DNA of 50,223 bases from CAZQKW01 sp964594075 (lineage in GTDB: Bacteria; Desulfobacterota; WTBG01; CAIYCZ01): NCBI GenBank assembly GCA_964594075.1, contig CAZQKW010000028.1, forward strand, positions 1 through 50,223, given 5' to 3'. Numbering within the stretch: the first letter of the stretch is position 1; each line of letters opens with the position of its first letter. A program made the translations under genes and the position numbers. This document shows positions 1 through 8,154 of this stretch, piece after piece. The notes beneath the pieces are model-generated. The model did no database searches, was not told the origin of the DNA, and saw only the letters and a list, made by a program, of their open reading frames with translations.

Positions 1-27
1 ATTAAAGATGTTTTAAAATTTTTGATG

Positions 28-46
28 CCCCGCCTTGTAGGCGGGG
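28..46. terminator. Short GC hairpin, possible terminator of an off-window gene
   Basis: A 7-bp perfect stem (CCCCGCC / GGCGGGG) encloses a 5-nt loop. On the + strand it is followed after a few bases by a T-rich stretch, so it could end a gene lying left of the window. The T-tract is not immediately adjacent, so the terminator reading is tentative. Confidence 0.4.
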
Positions 47-425
47 TAATTCACTCTCTTTTTATTTTATCAGTTTCAAAACAGCACAAGCCCCAAAACT
101 CCATATAGCAGGTGAGCTATTACCGCAGGGTAGATAATCGTTGAGGATGTCAGTCTATCCCTGTTTACAGCGCCCTAAAAACGCATTTGCCCCCTGTTTT
201 TTTTGCATGTCTTAATTCCTTGGCGTAACTGCTTGCTGTCCAGCCTACAACTTCAGGCATCCCCTTTATTTGAATGGCTGCGCCATTGTGTGCAAGTCGT
301 TCATTTATAGCCGGCGTCCAACCGACAAGTAATAGCCTTGCAATGGCATGGCAAGGCGATCCGGTGACGATGCGGGCAGGGAAGTACATTTCGTTGATGG
401 TGTAACCATTTTGGGAATGAAATGA
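47..425. other. Stretch without a recognisable gene
   Basis: About 380 bases separate the left hairpin from the TetR gene. The only open frame of note is a 74-codon minus-strand ORF at 165-389. It has no ribosome binding site before its ATG and no motif I recognise; near its C-terminus is a basic stretch (SSYAKELRHAKK). It may be a gene fragment or chance. No tRNA, promoter or repeat was seen here. Confidence 0.4.
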
Positions 426-1088
426 TCAGGGCTTTAATTTTTCCGCGAGATTCCGCGAAAAGCTTCGCGCTTGAATTATTTGGGTGGTGAGCCTGATAAC
501 GTTATCAATTTTATTTCTGGGAATATTAAACTCGGACAGCGCAATCTTGATAATCAAAGAGTAAATGTCTTCAAGATTTGCCGATAACTTTTTATTGATT
601 TTAGCGAGCATTAATGCCCTGGTCGCGCCATGAATTGCCAGCATGCGAGAATGGATCTCGGTATCACTAAAATGGAGATTTAATTCCTTTAATAAGTTTT
701 TCATTCTGCTGACTTTGAGACTGATCATAAAGTTTTCAGCAGATTCAATTTTATAGATAGCATTGTAAAAATTGAACAGGTGTTTATATTTAAAAATCTC
801 GCTTATTCCTAATGCAACGCCTAAGGCATATCGCAGCAGCGGTTCATGGTGTTTTGCCGCTATACTATCGGTGAGGCTGCTAATTTCTAATAGGGCGTCT
901 TTCAAACTACAAAGAAGAAGTTCTTCTTTATTCTTAAAAAAATGATACAGGCTGCCTGTTGACAGCCGTGCTTTTTTTAGCACCTGTCTGACCGTCGTAT
1001 TTTCATACCCCTGTTCAAGAAAAAGTTTTCGCGAAATTTTGATGATGTTGTTTCGTGCCGTGTCGCTGTTGGTTTTTCTAACCCTCAT
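426..1088 (-). CDS. TetR/AcrR-family transcriptional regulator
   Basis: This is a 220-residue TetR-type repressor. The N-terminal 50 residues form the family's helix-turn-helix (RNNIIKISRKLFLEQGYENT, then VRQVLKKARLSTGSLYHFF). The rest is a helical ligand-binding domain that I cannot assign to a ligand. I chose the ATG at 1088 because AGAAAGG lies at a fitting distance and the HTH starts normally from there; a GTG at 1130 would add 14 residues. It is divergent from the Etf-linked operon, and two identical palindromes lie between them, so it probably represses both itself and that operon. In this family the inducer is often a small hydrophobic molecule or acyl-CoA; which one applies here is not visible. 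Confidence 0.88.
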   Translation of the reverse strand: MRVRKTNSDTARNNIIKISRKLFLEQGYENTTVRQVLKKARLSTGSLYHFFKNKEELLLCSLKDALLEISSLTDSIAAKHHEPLLRYALGVALGISEIFKYKHLFNFYNAIYKIESAENFMISLKVSRMKNLLKELNLHFSDTEIHSRMLAIHGATRALMLAKINKKLSANLEDIYSLIIKIALSEFNIPRNKIDNVIRLTTQIIQARSFSRNLAEKLKP

Positions 1089-1153
1089 TGTGAACGTGCC
1101 TTTCTGAAAGATAATTACGTCGCTGCACACAGGGACCCTAAATTAAATTTATT

Positions 1154-1215
1154 AGAACATGTTCTTTTTCGCTTGACAAGAAAAAAAAGAGTGTGCTATT
1201 TAGAACATGTTCTAA
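1154..1215 (+). promoter_or_regulatory. Operon promoter with two TetR-type operator palindromes
   Basis: The 12-bp palindrome AGAACATGTTCT occurs at 1154-1165. It recurs at 1203-1214 less one flanking base, inside the longer perfect 16-bp palindrome TTAGAACATGTTCTAA at 1200-1215. Between them sits a -35 box TTGACA (1173-1178) and an extended -10, TG at 1194-1195 plus TATTTA at 1197-1202, with an 18-bp spacer. The second palindrome overlaps the -10 and the probable start site, which is a typical repressor position. The first lies upstream of the -35, towards the regulator gene, where it could control the divergent transcript. The copies are centred about 48 bp apart. Confidence 0.8.
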
Positions 1216-1276
1216 TAAATAACGCAGGCATCAATGCCGGCGACAAACAGTATTCAGAAGAACACGCGAGGTAGCG

Positions 1277-2791
1277 ATGGCCGAAAATAAAGACGAGCTC
1301 ATAAAGATAGTTGGCGCGGATAATGTAATTTGCGATCAGAATATTTTGGACAGATACACCAAAGATCACAGTTTCGCTCCGCCCCGGAAACCCCGGATGG
1401 TAGTAAAGCCCCGGAATGCTGACAACGTGCAACGCATCGTTAAATGGGCTAATCAAACGAAGTCACCGCTGGTTCCCGTAAGTTCGGGCCCGCCGCATTT
1501 CCGCGGGGACACGGTTCCCAGTTTAGACGGTGCAGTTATTGTTGACCTGAGCGGGATGAACCGGATCATTATGATGGACCGGAGAAATCGCGTGGTGATA
1601 GTTGAACCCGGTGTAACCTTCAGCACATTGCAACCGGAGCTAGCTAAGGAAGGATTAAGACTTTCCATGCCGTTGCTGCCGCGTGCTGCGAAATCAGTCT
1701 TAGGTAGTGTCTTGGAACGAGAGCCGATCACGAACCCCCGATATTCCTGGTCGTTGACCGAGCCGCTTCGCTGTCTTGAAACGGTCATGGGGAACGGTGA
1801 TATATTCAGGACCGGCGAGCTTGCCGGGGCGAGCATCAGCACAACTGCGAGGGAGGATGCCAAACTGATTCCGCTGGACACGGTGCTGGAAAAAGGCCGA
1901 AAAATACAAGCCTCGGCTCTATATCAATATGGTCCGGGGCAATTTAATTACCATAAGCTGCTATCAGCAGCACAGGGCACGATGGGCATTGTCACCTGGG
2001 CATCGCTGCGATGTGAAGTGTTACCCAAAGTGCACCGGTTTTTTTTGGTGCCGTCTGAAGGGCTTGATAGCATCATCAGCTTTGCCTATAAACTTTTACG
2101 GATACGGTTTCATGATGAGTTGCTGCTGTTAAATGGTTTTAATCTGGCGTCCATACTGGGGGAGGGTCCCGAACAGATCAAACGCTTAAGAAAAGAGCTC
2201 CCGCCATGGATTCTTATCTTTGGACTGGCTGGGCGGGGCATATTGCCAGAGGAAAAGGTTGCATTTCAAGAAAGGGACATTGGTGATCTCGCACAGCACT
2301 GTGGTGTAAGTATAACGTCGGCACTACCGGTGGCGAGCGATGAGCAGATAAAAGAAGCAGTGATCAATCCCGCACGAAACCCGTACTGGAAACTTCGCTA
2401 CCGGGGCGGATGTCAGGACATCTTCTTTCTAACCACTCTTAACAGAACGCCGGATTTTGTAACGGCACTATTCTCATTGGCAGAAGCGTTTAACTGTTCG
2501 TCGTCAGATATAGGAATTTACCTTCAGCCGACCCACCAGGGAACAAGCTGTCATGTGGAATTTAATTTGCCATTTGACCCGCACGATGAAGGTGAGGCAC
2601 GTAAGACTCAAACGTTCTTTATGAGGGCCAGTGAAGAACTATCAAAGCAGGGAGCGTTTTTTTCCCGACCATACGGTATGTGGGCAGACATGGCATATAG
2701 TAGAAATGCCGAACATACGGCGCTGACGCGGAAACTAAAGACACTGTTTGATCCCAACAATGTATTGAATCCCGGCAAGCTTTGCTTTTAG
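1277..2791 (+). CDS. FAD-binding oxidase/dehydrogenase subunit (GlcD-like), first copy
   Basis: This is a 504-residue flavoprotein of the vanillyl-alcohol oxidase/GlcD type. An N-terminal FAD_binding_4-like region covers about residues 35-220, and a C-terminal FAD-oxidase domain ends in FDPNNVLNPGK (491-501), the usual family terminus. Where relatives carry a glycine-rich pyrophosphate loop, this protein has SSGPPHFRGDT (about 69-79), which is poorer in glycine. GAGGT stands before the ATG. It is the first gene of the operon, 30 bp before the Fe-S protein. By analogy with GlcDEF and Etf-linked lactate dehydrogenase it probably oxidises a 2-hydroxyacid or similar substrate. The actual substrate cannot be read from sequence. 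Confidence 0.82.
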   Translation: MAENKDELIKIVGADNVICDQNILDRYTKDHSFAPPRKPRMVVKPRNADNVQRIVKWANQTKSPLVPVSSGPPHFRGDTVPSLDGAVIVDLSGMNRIIMMDRRNRVVIVEPGVTFSTLQPELAKEGLRLSMPLLPRAAKSVLGSVLEREPITNPRYSWSLTEPLRCLETVMGNGDIFRTGELAGASISTTAREDAKLIPLDTVLEKGRKIQASALYQYGPGQFNYHKLLSAAQGTMGIVTWASLRCEVLPKVHRFFLVPSEGLDSIISFAYKLLRIRFHDELLLLNGFNLASILGEGPEQIKRLRKELPPWILIFGLAGRGILPEEKVAFQERDIGDLAQHCGVSITSALPVASDEQIKEAVINPARNPYWKLRYRGGCQDIFFLTTLNRTPDFVTALFSLAEAFNCSSSDIGIYLQPTHQGTSCHVEFNLPFDPHDEGEARKTQTFFMRASEELSKQGAFFSRPYGMWADMAYSRNAEHTALTRKLKTLFDPNNVLNPGKLCF

Positions 2792-2821
2792 GCTGAAACA
2801 ACGTTAAGGAGGAAATATACC

Positions 2822-4096
2822 GTGGCACTGGAAGACTATCGGGCGATGGTTAAACGATGCAGTAGGTGTTCATATTGCAAATGGATTCCCTTTGCTCAGG
2901 TAAAGAGTTGGCGTTTTGCAAAAGGCTGTCCCAGCATAGAGTATGGCAAGTTTCAAAGTTACTCGGCCAGCGGCAGACTGGGTGTCTCGCTCGCACTTCT
3001 TGAGGAGCGAATCGGGTATACGGATGGGCTGATGGATATAGTTTTCAAATGTATGTTAGATGGATGTTGTGACGTTGCATGCAAGGTTTGCCGCTATGAT
3101 TTAGAACCTGTTGAGGTCATGCGTCAATTACGCTTTAAATTGATTGACGACGGCCAGTTCCCATTCCAGGATATCCCCCTCATTGATCATCTCCGTAAAG
3201 AGGACAACACGATGATGCAACCCAAGGCGGAGCGCGGCGCATGGGCGGCAGGGCTGGATGTCAAGGATTTAACTCAGGAGAGGGGGGACGTGGTTTTTCA
3301 CGTGGGCTGCCGATTAAGTTATGATGAAGAACTTTGGAGAATACCCAGGACGGCGGTGACCCTGCTCAGGAATGCCGGCATTGATGTGGGTATCATGGGA
3401 AGGGACGAGAATTGCTGCGGAGGCCGGCTTTGTGATATGGGGTACCGGGGAGAATTCCTTAAATATGCGGAGAATAATATAGATGCATGGAAAACTGCGG
3501 GGGTAAAAACCGTGGTAACCGCCTGTTCTGACGGATACCATGCGTTCAAACGCCTTTATCCTGCGGAGTTTGATTTCAAGTTTAACGTCCTGCACATCAC
3601 AGAATTTCTTGACCAACTCATCAGGGAGGGAAAAATAAAGTTCACCAAAACCGTTCCTATGACGGTCACCTATCATGACCCCTGCCATTTGGGAAGACGA
3701 GGTGAAGCATATGTGCCATGGGCTGGAGAACAGAAGAAAATACGCGGTCAAGTCCTGATATATGAGCCGCGCAAACCCCGGTATAACGGTGCCCACGGTG
3801 TTTATGAGCCGCCGAGAAATGTGCTGAAAAGCATTCCCGGTATACAACTGGTTGAGATGGAAAGAAACAGGGAATATGCCTGGTGCTGTGGTGCCGGTGC
3901 TGGAGTGCGGGAACGGTATCCGGAATTTTCTTTATGGACCGCTGCCAAGCGGATTGAAGAGGCTGCGGCCACGGGCGCTGAAGCGATAGCGAGTGCGTGT
4001 TCCCACTGTGAGCGAAATTTTATTGACGCGATTAATGATCGCGGCGAAAAGATGAAAGTTTATGATATTGTAGACCTTGTTCAGGAAGCAATCTAA
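2822..4096 (+). CDS. Soluble (Fe-S)-binding protein with two CCG domains (GlcF/HdrD-like)
   Basis: This is a 424-residue iron-sulfur protein. Near the N-terminus are two cysteine groups: C13-x2-C16-x2-C19 with C36, and a dense CMLDGCCDVACKVC group at 77-90. They are followed by two CCG-type cysteine-rich domains: HVGC with CCGGRLC, then HDPCHLGR with WCCGAGAG and ACSHC. This layout is that of GlcF, LldE and HdrD electron carriers. No transmembrane segment is visible, unlike the membrane-bound Etf:quinone partners of some syntrophs, so it should be cytoplasmic. The start is GTG with AAGGAGG upstream. It lies between the two FAD subunits, with gaps of 30 and 14 bp, and probably links them electronically. 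Confidence 0.85.
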   Translation: MALEDYRAMVKRCSRCSYCKWIPFAQVKSWRFAKGCPSIEYGKFQSYSASGRLGVSLALLEERIGYTDGLMDIVFKCMLDGCCDVACKVCRYDLEPVEVMRQLRFKLIDDGQFPFQDIPLIDHLRKEDNTMMQPKAERGAWAAGLDVKDLTQERGDVVFHVGCRLSYDEELWRIPRTAVTLLRNAGIDVGIMGRDENCCGGRLCDMGYRGEFLKYAENNIDAWKTAGVKTVVTACSDGYHAFKRLYPAEFDFKFNVLHITEFLDQLIREGKIKFTKTVPMTVTYHDPCHLGRRGEAYVPWAGEQKKIRGQVLIYEPRKPRYNGAHGVYEPPRNVLKSIPGIQLVEMERNREYAWCCGAGAGVRERYPEFSLWTAAKRIEEAAATGAEAIASACSHCERNFIDAINDRGEKMKVYDIVDLVQEAI

Positions 4097-4110
4097 CAGA
4101 GGAAACATAT

Positions 4111-5787
4111 ATGGCACTATCAAGAGAAATTTATGAATCATTAGAAGCCATCGTAGGACCGGATAATATAACGGAAGAGCCGGCGACGTTATTTGCATAC
4201 GCGTATCAATGGATGGCGGAGCTCGTTCCCACGGTAACTGACGGGGACAAGTTTTTTGACCGGCCTGAGGCTGTGGTTATGCCGGGGAGTGCAGAGGAGG
4301 TTCAGGCTATAGTCAAAACATGTAACCGGTACCAAGTAAAGTTTCATGTTTACAGCACGGGCTGGGGGCCCTGGGCTGCGCCGCCCTCTGCCGGTCAAAT
4401 CCTTCTGGATTTAAGGAGAATGGATCGTATTTTAGAGATAGACGAACAAAATATGTTTGCTGTGGTTGAGCCCTATGTGGTGGCGGGGCAGCTTCAAGCC
4501 GAAGCAATGAAGCGGGGTTTGAATAATCATATCAGTGGTGCCGGAGCAGGCACTTCGGTGCTTGCCAATGCCTGCTGTTTTCAGGGAGGCGGACCAGATT
4601 GTATTTATTTTGCTTCCCCTCAGGATAGCATTTTGTCAATTGAGTGGGTTATGCCTACCGGTGATATACTGCGGACGGGTTCTTTAGGTTCCGGACTGGG
4701 ATGGTTCTGTGCCGAGGGGCCGGGACCGAGCACACAAGGGGTAATCAGAGGCGCATTAGGAGGTTCCGGGGGTTGGGGCGTTGTGACCAAGATTGCTATA
4801 CGGCTTGTCCATTGGCCGGGACCGACAGTAATGCCCATTGAAGGAACAGTGCCAGCCTACAAATCGCCGCTTCCTGAGAACCTTTTTCGGGCTGCGTTTC
4901 CGGCCTTCCCCGACTGGCAGGCCTTTGCAGATGCGATCTATAAGCTCTATGACTCTGAAATAGGATATATCGCTCATAGACAGTTTGTCATGTGGGGTGA
5001 TGAGTTGCAGGCGGCGTTTCTGAAAATAGTAACCGATCCAACCAAGCAACTTTGCGATCTGACGGAACTACTGGAAATGCCCGAGATACAACAGCTTACC
5101 GAAGAGATGCGGCGCTGCTTTCAACTTATACTTGTTGGCATGACGCCACGAGACCTTGAGTATCAGCGGAAAGTTTTGGACAAAATACTCAGCGAAACAG
5201 GAGGATGGAACATAGCAGTAGTGGATGAGCCGGAAATACAGCGATACGTCCTTCTGTTTATGATTAAGTTGTGCTTCAAAAATCTCAATTTTACGGCCAC
5301 AGGCGGTTTTATTGACACATATAACTCAGTTGCCACGCCAGACGTGTGGGCATCGGGGGAAATTGAAGCAGGCAAAAAGTTGTTGAAAAAGTATGCGGGC
5401 AGAATCGCGGATGCTGGCGATCAGGCGATGGGGCCAATATCTGGACAAGGCGGTGGCGGTGTCACGGGATGGGAGGACTTTGTGTTCTATGACCCCCACG
5501 AGCCTGATTCAGTTGAGGCAGCAATGGAAGTATCAGACGAAGGAGACAAAATAAAGGCTGAAAAGGGCCGCCCTCCCGGCGGGATGCTATTGGGACTTGC
5601 ACGGAATACACATGCCGACGAAGTAACTCGCGCACAGAAGCTGGCACGATCACCGGAATACCAATGGCAGCGTAAAATCAAGGAAATACTTGATCCCAAT
5701 GGCGTCGGAAGCGGTAACTATTTCTGGGGAGCACGACAGTCACAAGAGGGAGAGATTCCCGAGGGTGCAGATTTTCCCTCTGTTTAG
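4111..5787 (+). CDS. FAD-binding oxidase/dehydrogenase subunit, second and divergent copy
   Basis: This 558-residue flavoprotein belongs to the same broad family as the first operon gene but is clearly different in sequence and longer. The FAD_binding_4-like region spans about residues 50-235. At the pyrophosphate-loop position it reads STGWGPWAAPP (82-92), and a Gly-rich stretch GALGGSGGWGVVTKIA follows near 215-230. The C-terminus has a weak version of the family end (LDPNGVGSGNYF) rather than the NPGK form. It starts 14 bp after the Fe-S gene with GAGGAAA before the ATG. GlcDE-type enzymes also pair two FAD paralogues; whether both bind FAD here, or one is only structural, is open. Confidence 0.8.
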   Translation: MALSREIYESLEAIVGPDNITEEPATLFAYAYQWMAELVPTVTDGDKFFDRPEAVVMPGSAEEVQAIVKTCNRYQVKFHVYSTGWGPWAAPPSAGQILLDLRRMDRILEIDEQNMFAVVEPYVVAGQLQAEAMKRGLNNHISGAGAGTSVLANACCFQGGGPDCIYFASPQDSILSIEWVMPTGDILRTGSLGSGLGWFCAEGPGPSTQGVIRGALGGSGGWGVVTKIAIRLVHWPGPTVMPIEGTVPAYKSPLPENLFRAAFPAFPDWQAFADAIYKLYDSEIGYIAHRQFVMWGDELQAAFLKIVTDPTKQLCDLTELLEMPEIQQLTEEMRRCFQLILVGMTPRDLEYQRKVLDKILSETGGWNIAVVDEPEIQRYVLLFMIKLCFKNLNFTATGGFIDTYNSVATPDVWASGEIEAGKKLLKKYAGRIADAGDQAMGPISGQGGGGVTGWEDFVFYDPHEPDSVEAAMEVSDEGDKIKAEKGRPPGGMLLGLARNTHADEVTRAQKLARSPEYQWQRKIKEILDPNGVGSGNYFWGARQSQEGEIPEGADFPSV

Positions 5788-5851
5788 AAAATGGTTGAAA
5801 TGGTCAATTAAATGCGGACTGTTGAAGACCAAATCAAGGGAGTTATCCAAC

Positions 5852-6643
5852 ATGAAAATAATTGTCTGCATAAAGCAGGTTCCTGATCCATCGGCTTCCT
5901 CATCGGGCATTAAAGTTGATACTGAGGCTAAGCGCGTAATAATGCCCCAAGGCACTCCACCGGTGATGAATCCCTACGATGAGAACGCTCTGGAAGCCGC
6001 CCTCAAAATTAAGGATTCTCACGGAGCCGTGATCACGGTGATAAGTGCGGGACGAAATCTCGCCAAGCCGTTATTGAGGAAATCTTTAGCTGTGGGCGCT
6101 AATAATTTGATCCTGTTGGAAGACAATGCCTTTGAAAATCTTGATAGTTACGCAACAGCTCACCTATTGGCTGCCGCCATCCGCGAGATAGGAGAATACG
6201 ATCTTATCCTTTGTGGAAGACAAGCTGCTGATACTGATGCGGGCCAGGTTGGCTCCGGTATTGCCGAAATTTTGAAGATCCCCTGCATTACTACTGCTTC
6301 CAAAGTAGAACCCAGCAATGGCACAGTGCGGGTAGAGCGGGTGGTGTCAGATGGCTGGGAAGTAATTGAGGTTCCAACGCCGGCGCTGGTTACAGCCAGC
6401 AGCGAGATCGGCGAGTTGCGATACCCAAAGTTGAAAGCTCTGCAGGCAGCTCAAAAGATGCCTATTACAGTTAGAACAGGCCAAGAGCTGGGGGTTGACG
6501 TGTCCCAGTTAAAGCGTTTAAGCATGGTCAGGCTGTCTGCGCCCCCGGGCCGGAAAGCTGAGTGCCAGTTCATAGGCGGTGAAACCCCGGAGGAGGCGGG
6601 AACTAATCTTGCCGTGAAACTGCGGGAAGCCAAGCTGCTGTAA
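5852..6643 (+). CDS. etfB: Electron transfer flavoprotein beta subunit
   Basis: This is a 263-residue EtfB. It begins MKIIVCIKQVPDPS and carries the family block LCGRQAADTDAGQVGSGIAE around residues 120-140, which lies at the nucleotide/FAD site. I placed the start at 5852 because AAGGGAG precedes it by 9 bases and homology begins exactly there; an upstream in-frame ATG at 5690 would overlap the previous gene and add 54 unrelated residues. The RQAADTDAGQVG block resembles the form seen in bifurcating (group II) Etfs, but this needs an alignment. The product should dimerise with EtfA and take electrons from, or pass them to, the flavin/Fe-S dehydrogenase encoded upstream. Confidence 0.93.
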   Translation: MKIIVCIKQVPDPSASSSGIKVDTEAKRVIMPQGTPPVMNPYDENALEAALKIKDSHGAVITVISAGRNLAKPLLRKSLAVGANNLILLEDNAFENLDSYATAHLLAAAIREIGEYDLILCGRQAADTDAGQVGSGIAEILKIPCITTASKVEPSNGTVRVERVVSDGWEVIEVPTPALVTASSEIGELRYPKLKALQAAQKMPITVRTGQELGVDVSQLKRLSMVRLSAPPGRKAECQFIGGETPEEAGTNLAVKLREAKLL

Positions 6644-6667
6644 ATCTATAAGTAGGACAATAGAAGA

Positions 6668-6743
6668 GTCATTGCGAACGCAGTGAAGCAATCTTTTAGG
6701 GGATTGCCACGTCGTCCCGAAAATCGGGACTCCTCGCAATGAC
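6668..6743. repeat. Palindromic dispersed repeat, GTCATTGCGA type, three-stem fold
   Basis: Perfect 10-bp inverted ends, GTCATTGCGA (6668-6677) and TCGCAATGAC (6734-6743), enclose two further hairpins: GCAATC/GATTGC (6688-6693 with 6702-6707) and GTCCCGA-aaa-TCGGGAC (6714-6730). The whole can fold as a three-way, cloverleaf-like element of 76 nt. It sits in the 234-bp gap between etfB and etfA and so would be part of the operon mRNA. Similar sequences are common in environmental bacterial genomes in my recollection; no transposase is attached. Confidence 0.85.
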
Positions 6744-6877
6744 AGCTTGACTGAGCTTGCCGAAGGCTGTTTTCTTTTGTTGTTCACTATAGAATCAGGT
6801 TGATCGACTGTACAAAGTGAATACAACGCACTATATAGAAAAAATCTAAAAGAACTCATCAAAAAAGGGTAAATCGT

Positions 6878-7876
6878 ATGGCTGAATATACAGGCATTAT
6901 GACTTTTTGTGAGATCACCGAGGGCAGACTGCCTTCCATTTCTAAAGAGGTATTGGGCTGCGGCAGAAGGCTTGCCGATGAATTGGGACAGGAATTATGC
7001 GCTGTGCTGGTTGGAAGCGATGTGGAAAGTTTGGCTCAAGAAGCTATCGCCTTTGGTGCCGATAAAGCATATGTTGTTTCTGACCCTCTGCTTACAGAAT
7101 ATCAGACTGATTCATACGTATCAGTGATGGAAAAAGTTGTTCGACAGGTGATGCCCCAGATCCTCATCCTGGGGCAGACTTCTGTAGGGTATGACCTGGC
7201 GCCCCTGCTTGCCTTCAGGCTCGATACCACTGCGACCTTGGACTGTGTTGGCCTTGCTATTGACCCGGAGACAAAATTGTTGATGCGGATTAAGCCTGTC
7301 TATGGAGGGAATGCCCTCGCCACCTTCGTCTGCGATTCGTATCCGCAAATAGCCACGGTTAGAGTCAAGACAATGTCGCCAGTTGAGTCGAATCCCTCAA
7401 AACGAGGAGAGATTATTGTCATTAATGCAGGTTTAGACCCCTCAGCCATAAGAACCAGATTGTTGAAAAGGGTAAAGGAAGAAGAGGGAGGGGTAAAGCT
7501 TGAGGATGTACGGATAATAGTTAGTGGCGGCAGGGGCATTGGCAGTGCAGAGGGATTTAATCAGCTGAAGGAGCTGGCAACACTTTTGAAAGGGGCGGTC
7601 GGCGCCTCACGGCCTGCCTGCGATAATGGTTGGGCAGCCTACAACCTGCAGGTAGGTCTCACGGGGAAAATTGTCAGCCCCGATCTTTATATTGCGGTGG
7701 CGCTTTCCGGTTCCATCCAGCATTTGACCGGTTGCCTCCAGTCCAAAAGTATAGTAGCCATTAATAAAGACCCTGAGGCATTCATCTTCCGACAAGCCGA
7801 TTTTGGCGTTGTTGGCGATTGGAAAAAGGTATTGCCCGCGTTTAGAGATAAACTAAAAGAGCTGCTGCCGGGATAA
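6878..7876 (+). CDS. etfA: Electron transfer flavoprotein alpha subunit
   Basis: This is a 332-residue EtfA. The N-terminal domain covers about residues 1-195. The C-terminal FAD-binding domain shows VSGGRGIG near 213-220, GASRPACDNGW, LQVGLTGKIVSPDLYIAVAL, GSIQHLTG and the INKDPEA block, all in family order. The length is normal and there is no extra N-terminal ferredoxin domain. AAGGG precedes the ATG. It is the last gene of the Etf-linked operon, separated from etfB by a 234-bp gap that holds a palindromic repeat, so the two subunits are not translationally coupled. I see no clear terminator downstream. Confidence 0.93.
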   Translation: MAEYTGIMTFCEITEGRLPSISKEVLGCGRRLADELGQELCAVLVGSDVESLAQEAIAFGADKAYVVSDPLLTEYQTDSYVSVMEKVVRQVMPQILILGQTSVGYDLAPLLAFRLDTTATLDCVGLAIDPETKLLMRIKPVYGGNALATFVCDSYPQIATVRVKTMSPVESNPSKRGEIIVINAGLDPSAIRTRLLKRVKEEEGGVKLEDVRIIVSGGRGIGSAEGFNQLKELATLLKGAVGASRPACDNGWAAYNLQVGLTGKIVSPDLYIAVALSGSIQHLTGCLQSKSIVAINKDPEAFIFRQADFGVVGDWKKVLPAFRDKLKELLPG

Positions 7877-8154
7877 AAAAAACATGTGCCTGACACGTCA
7901 TTGTAATAATCACGCTTTTTTGATCAAATAGCACCTTTTATTGCTCAGCGCTTTGCTCATGTATTGTCGTGTTGAAATGTGAATGCCGCATTGTTTTACT
8001 CCCAAATTGTGCGTTACAACTTTGATAACAAAAATAAAATAAGACCTGAATCGGTGTGCAAGTACCGCGTCTTAATGGGGTAAATTAATGCGCAAGTCTT
8101 TGTTTTTTTTCGTGGAAACACGTGCCGGCATGTTTTAATGAGCACTCCTCGTCA

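Noticed and set aside
165..389. 74-codon minus-strand ORF as a real gene
   Set aside because: It has no ribosome site and no recognised motif; it is kept only as a note in the non-coding entry.
5690..5851. Extra 54 residues at the EtfB N-terminus
   Set aside because: They overlap the previous gene and are unlike Etf; the ATG at 5852 has the ribosome site and begins the family match.
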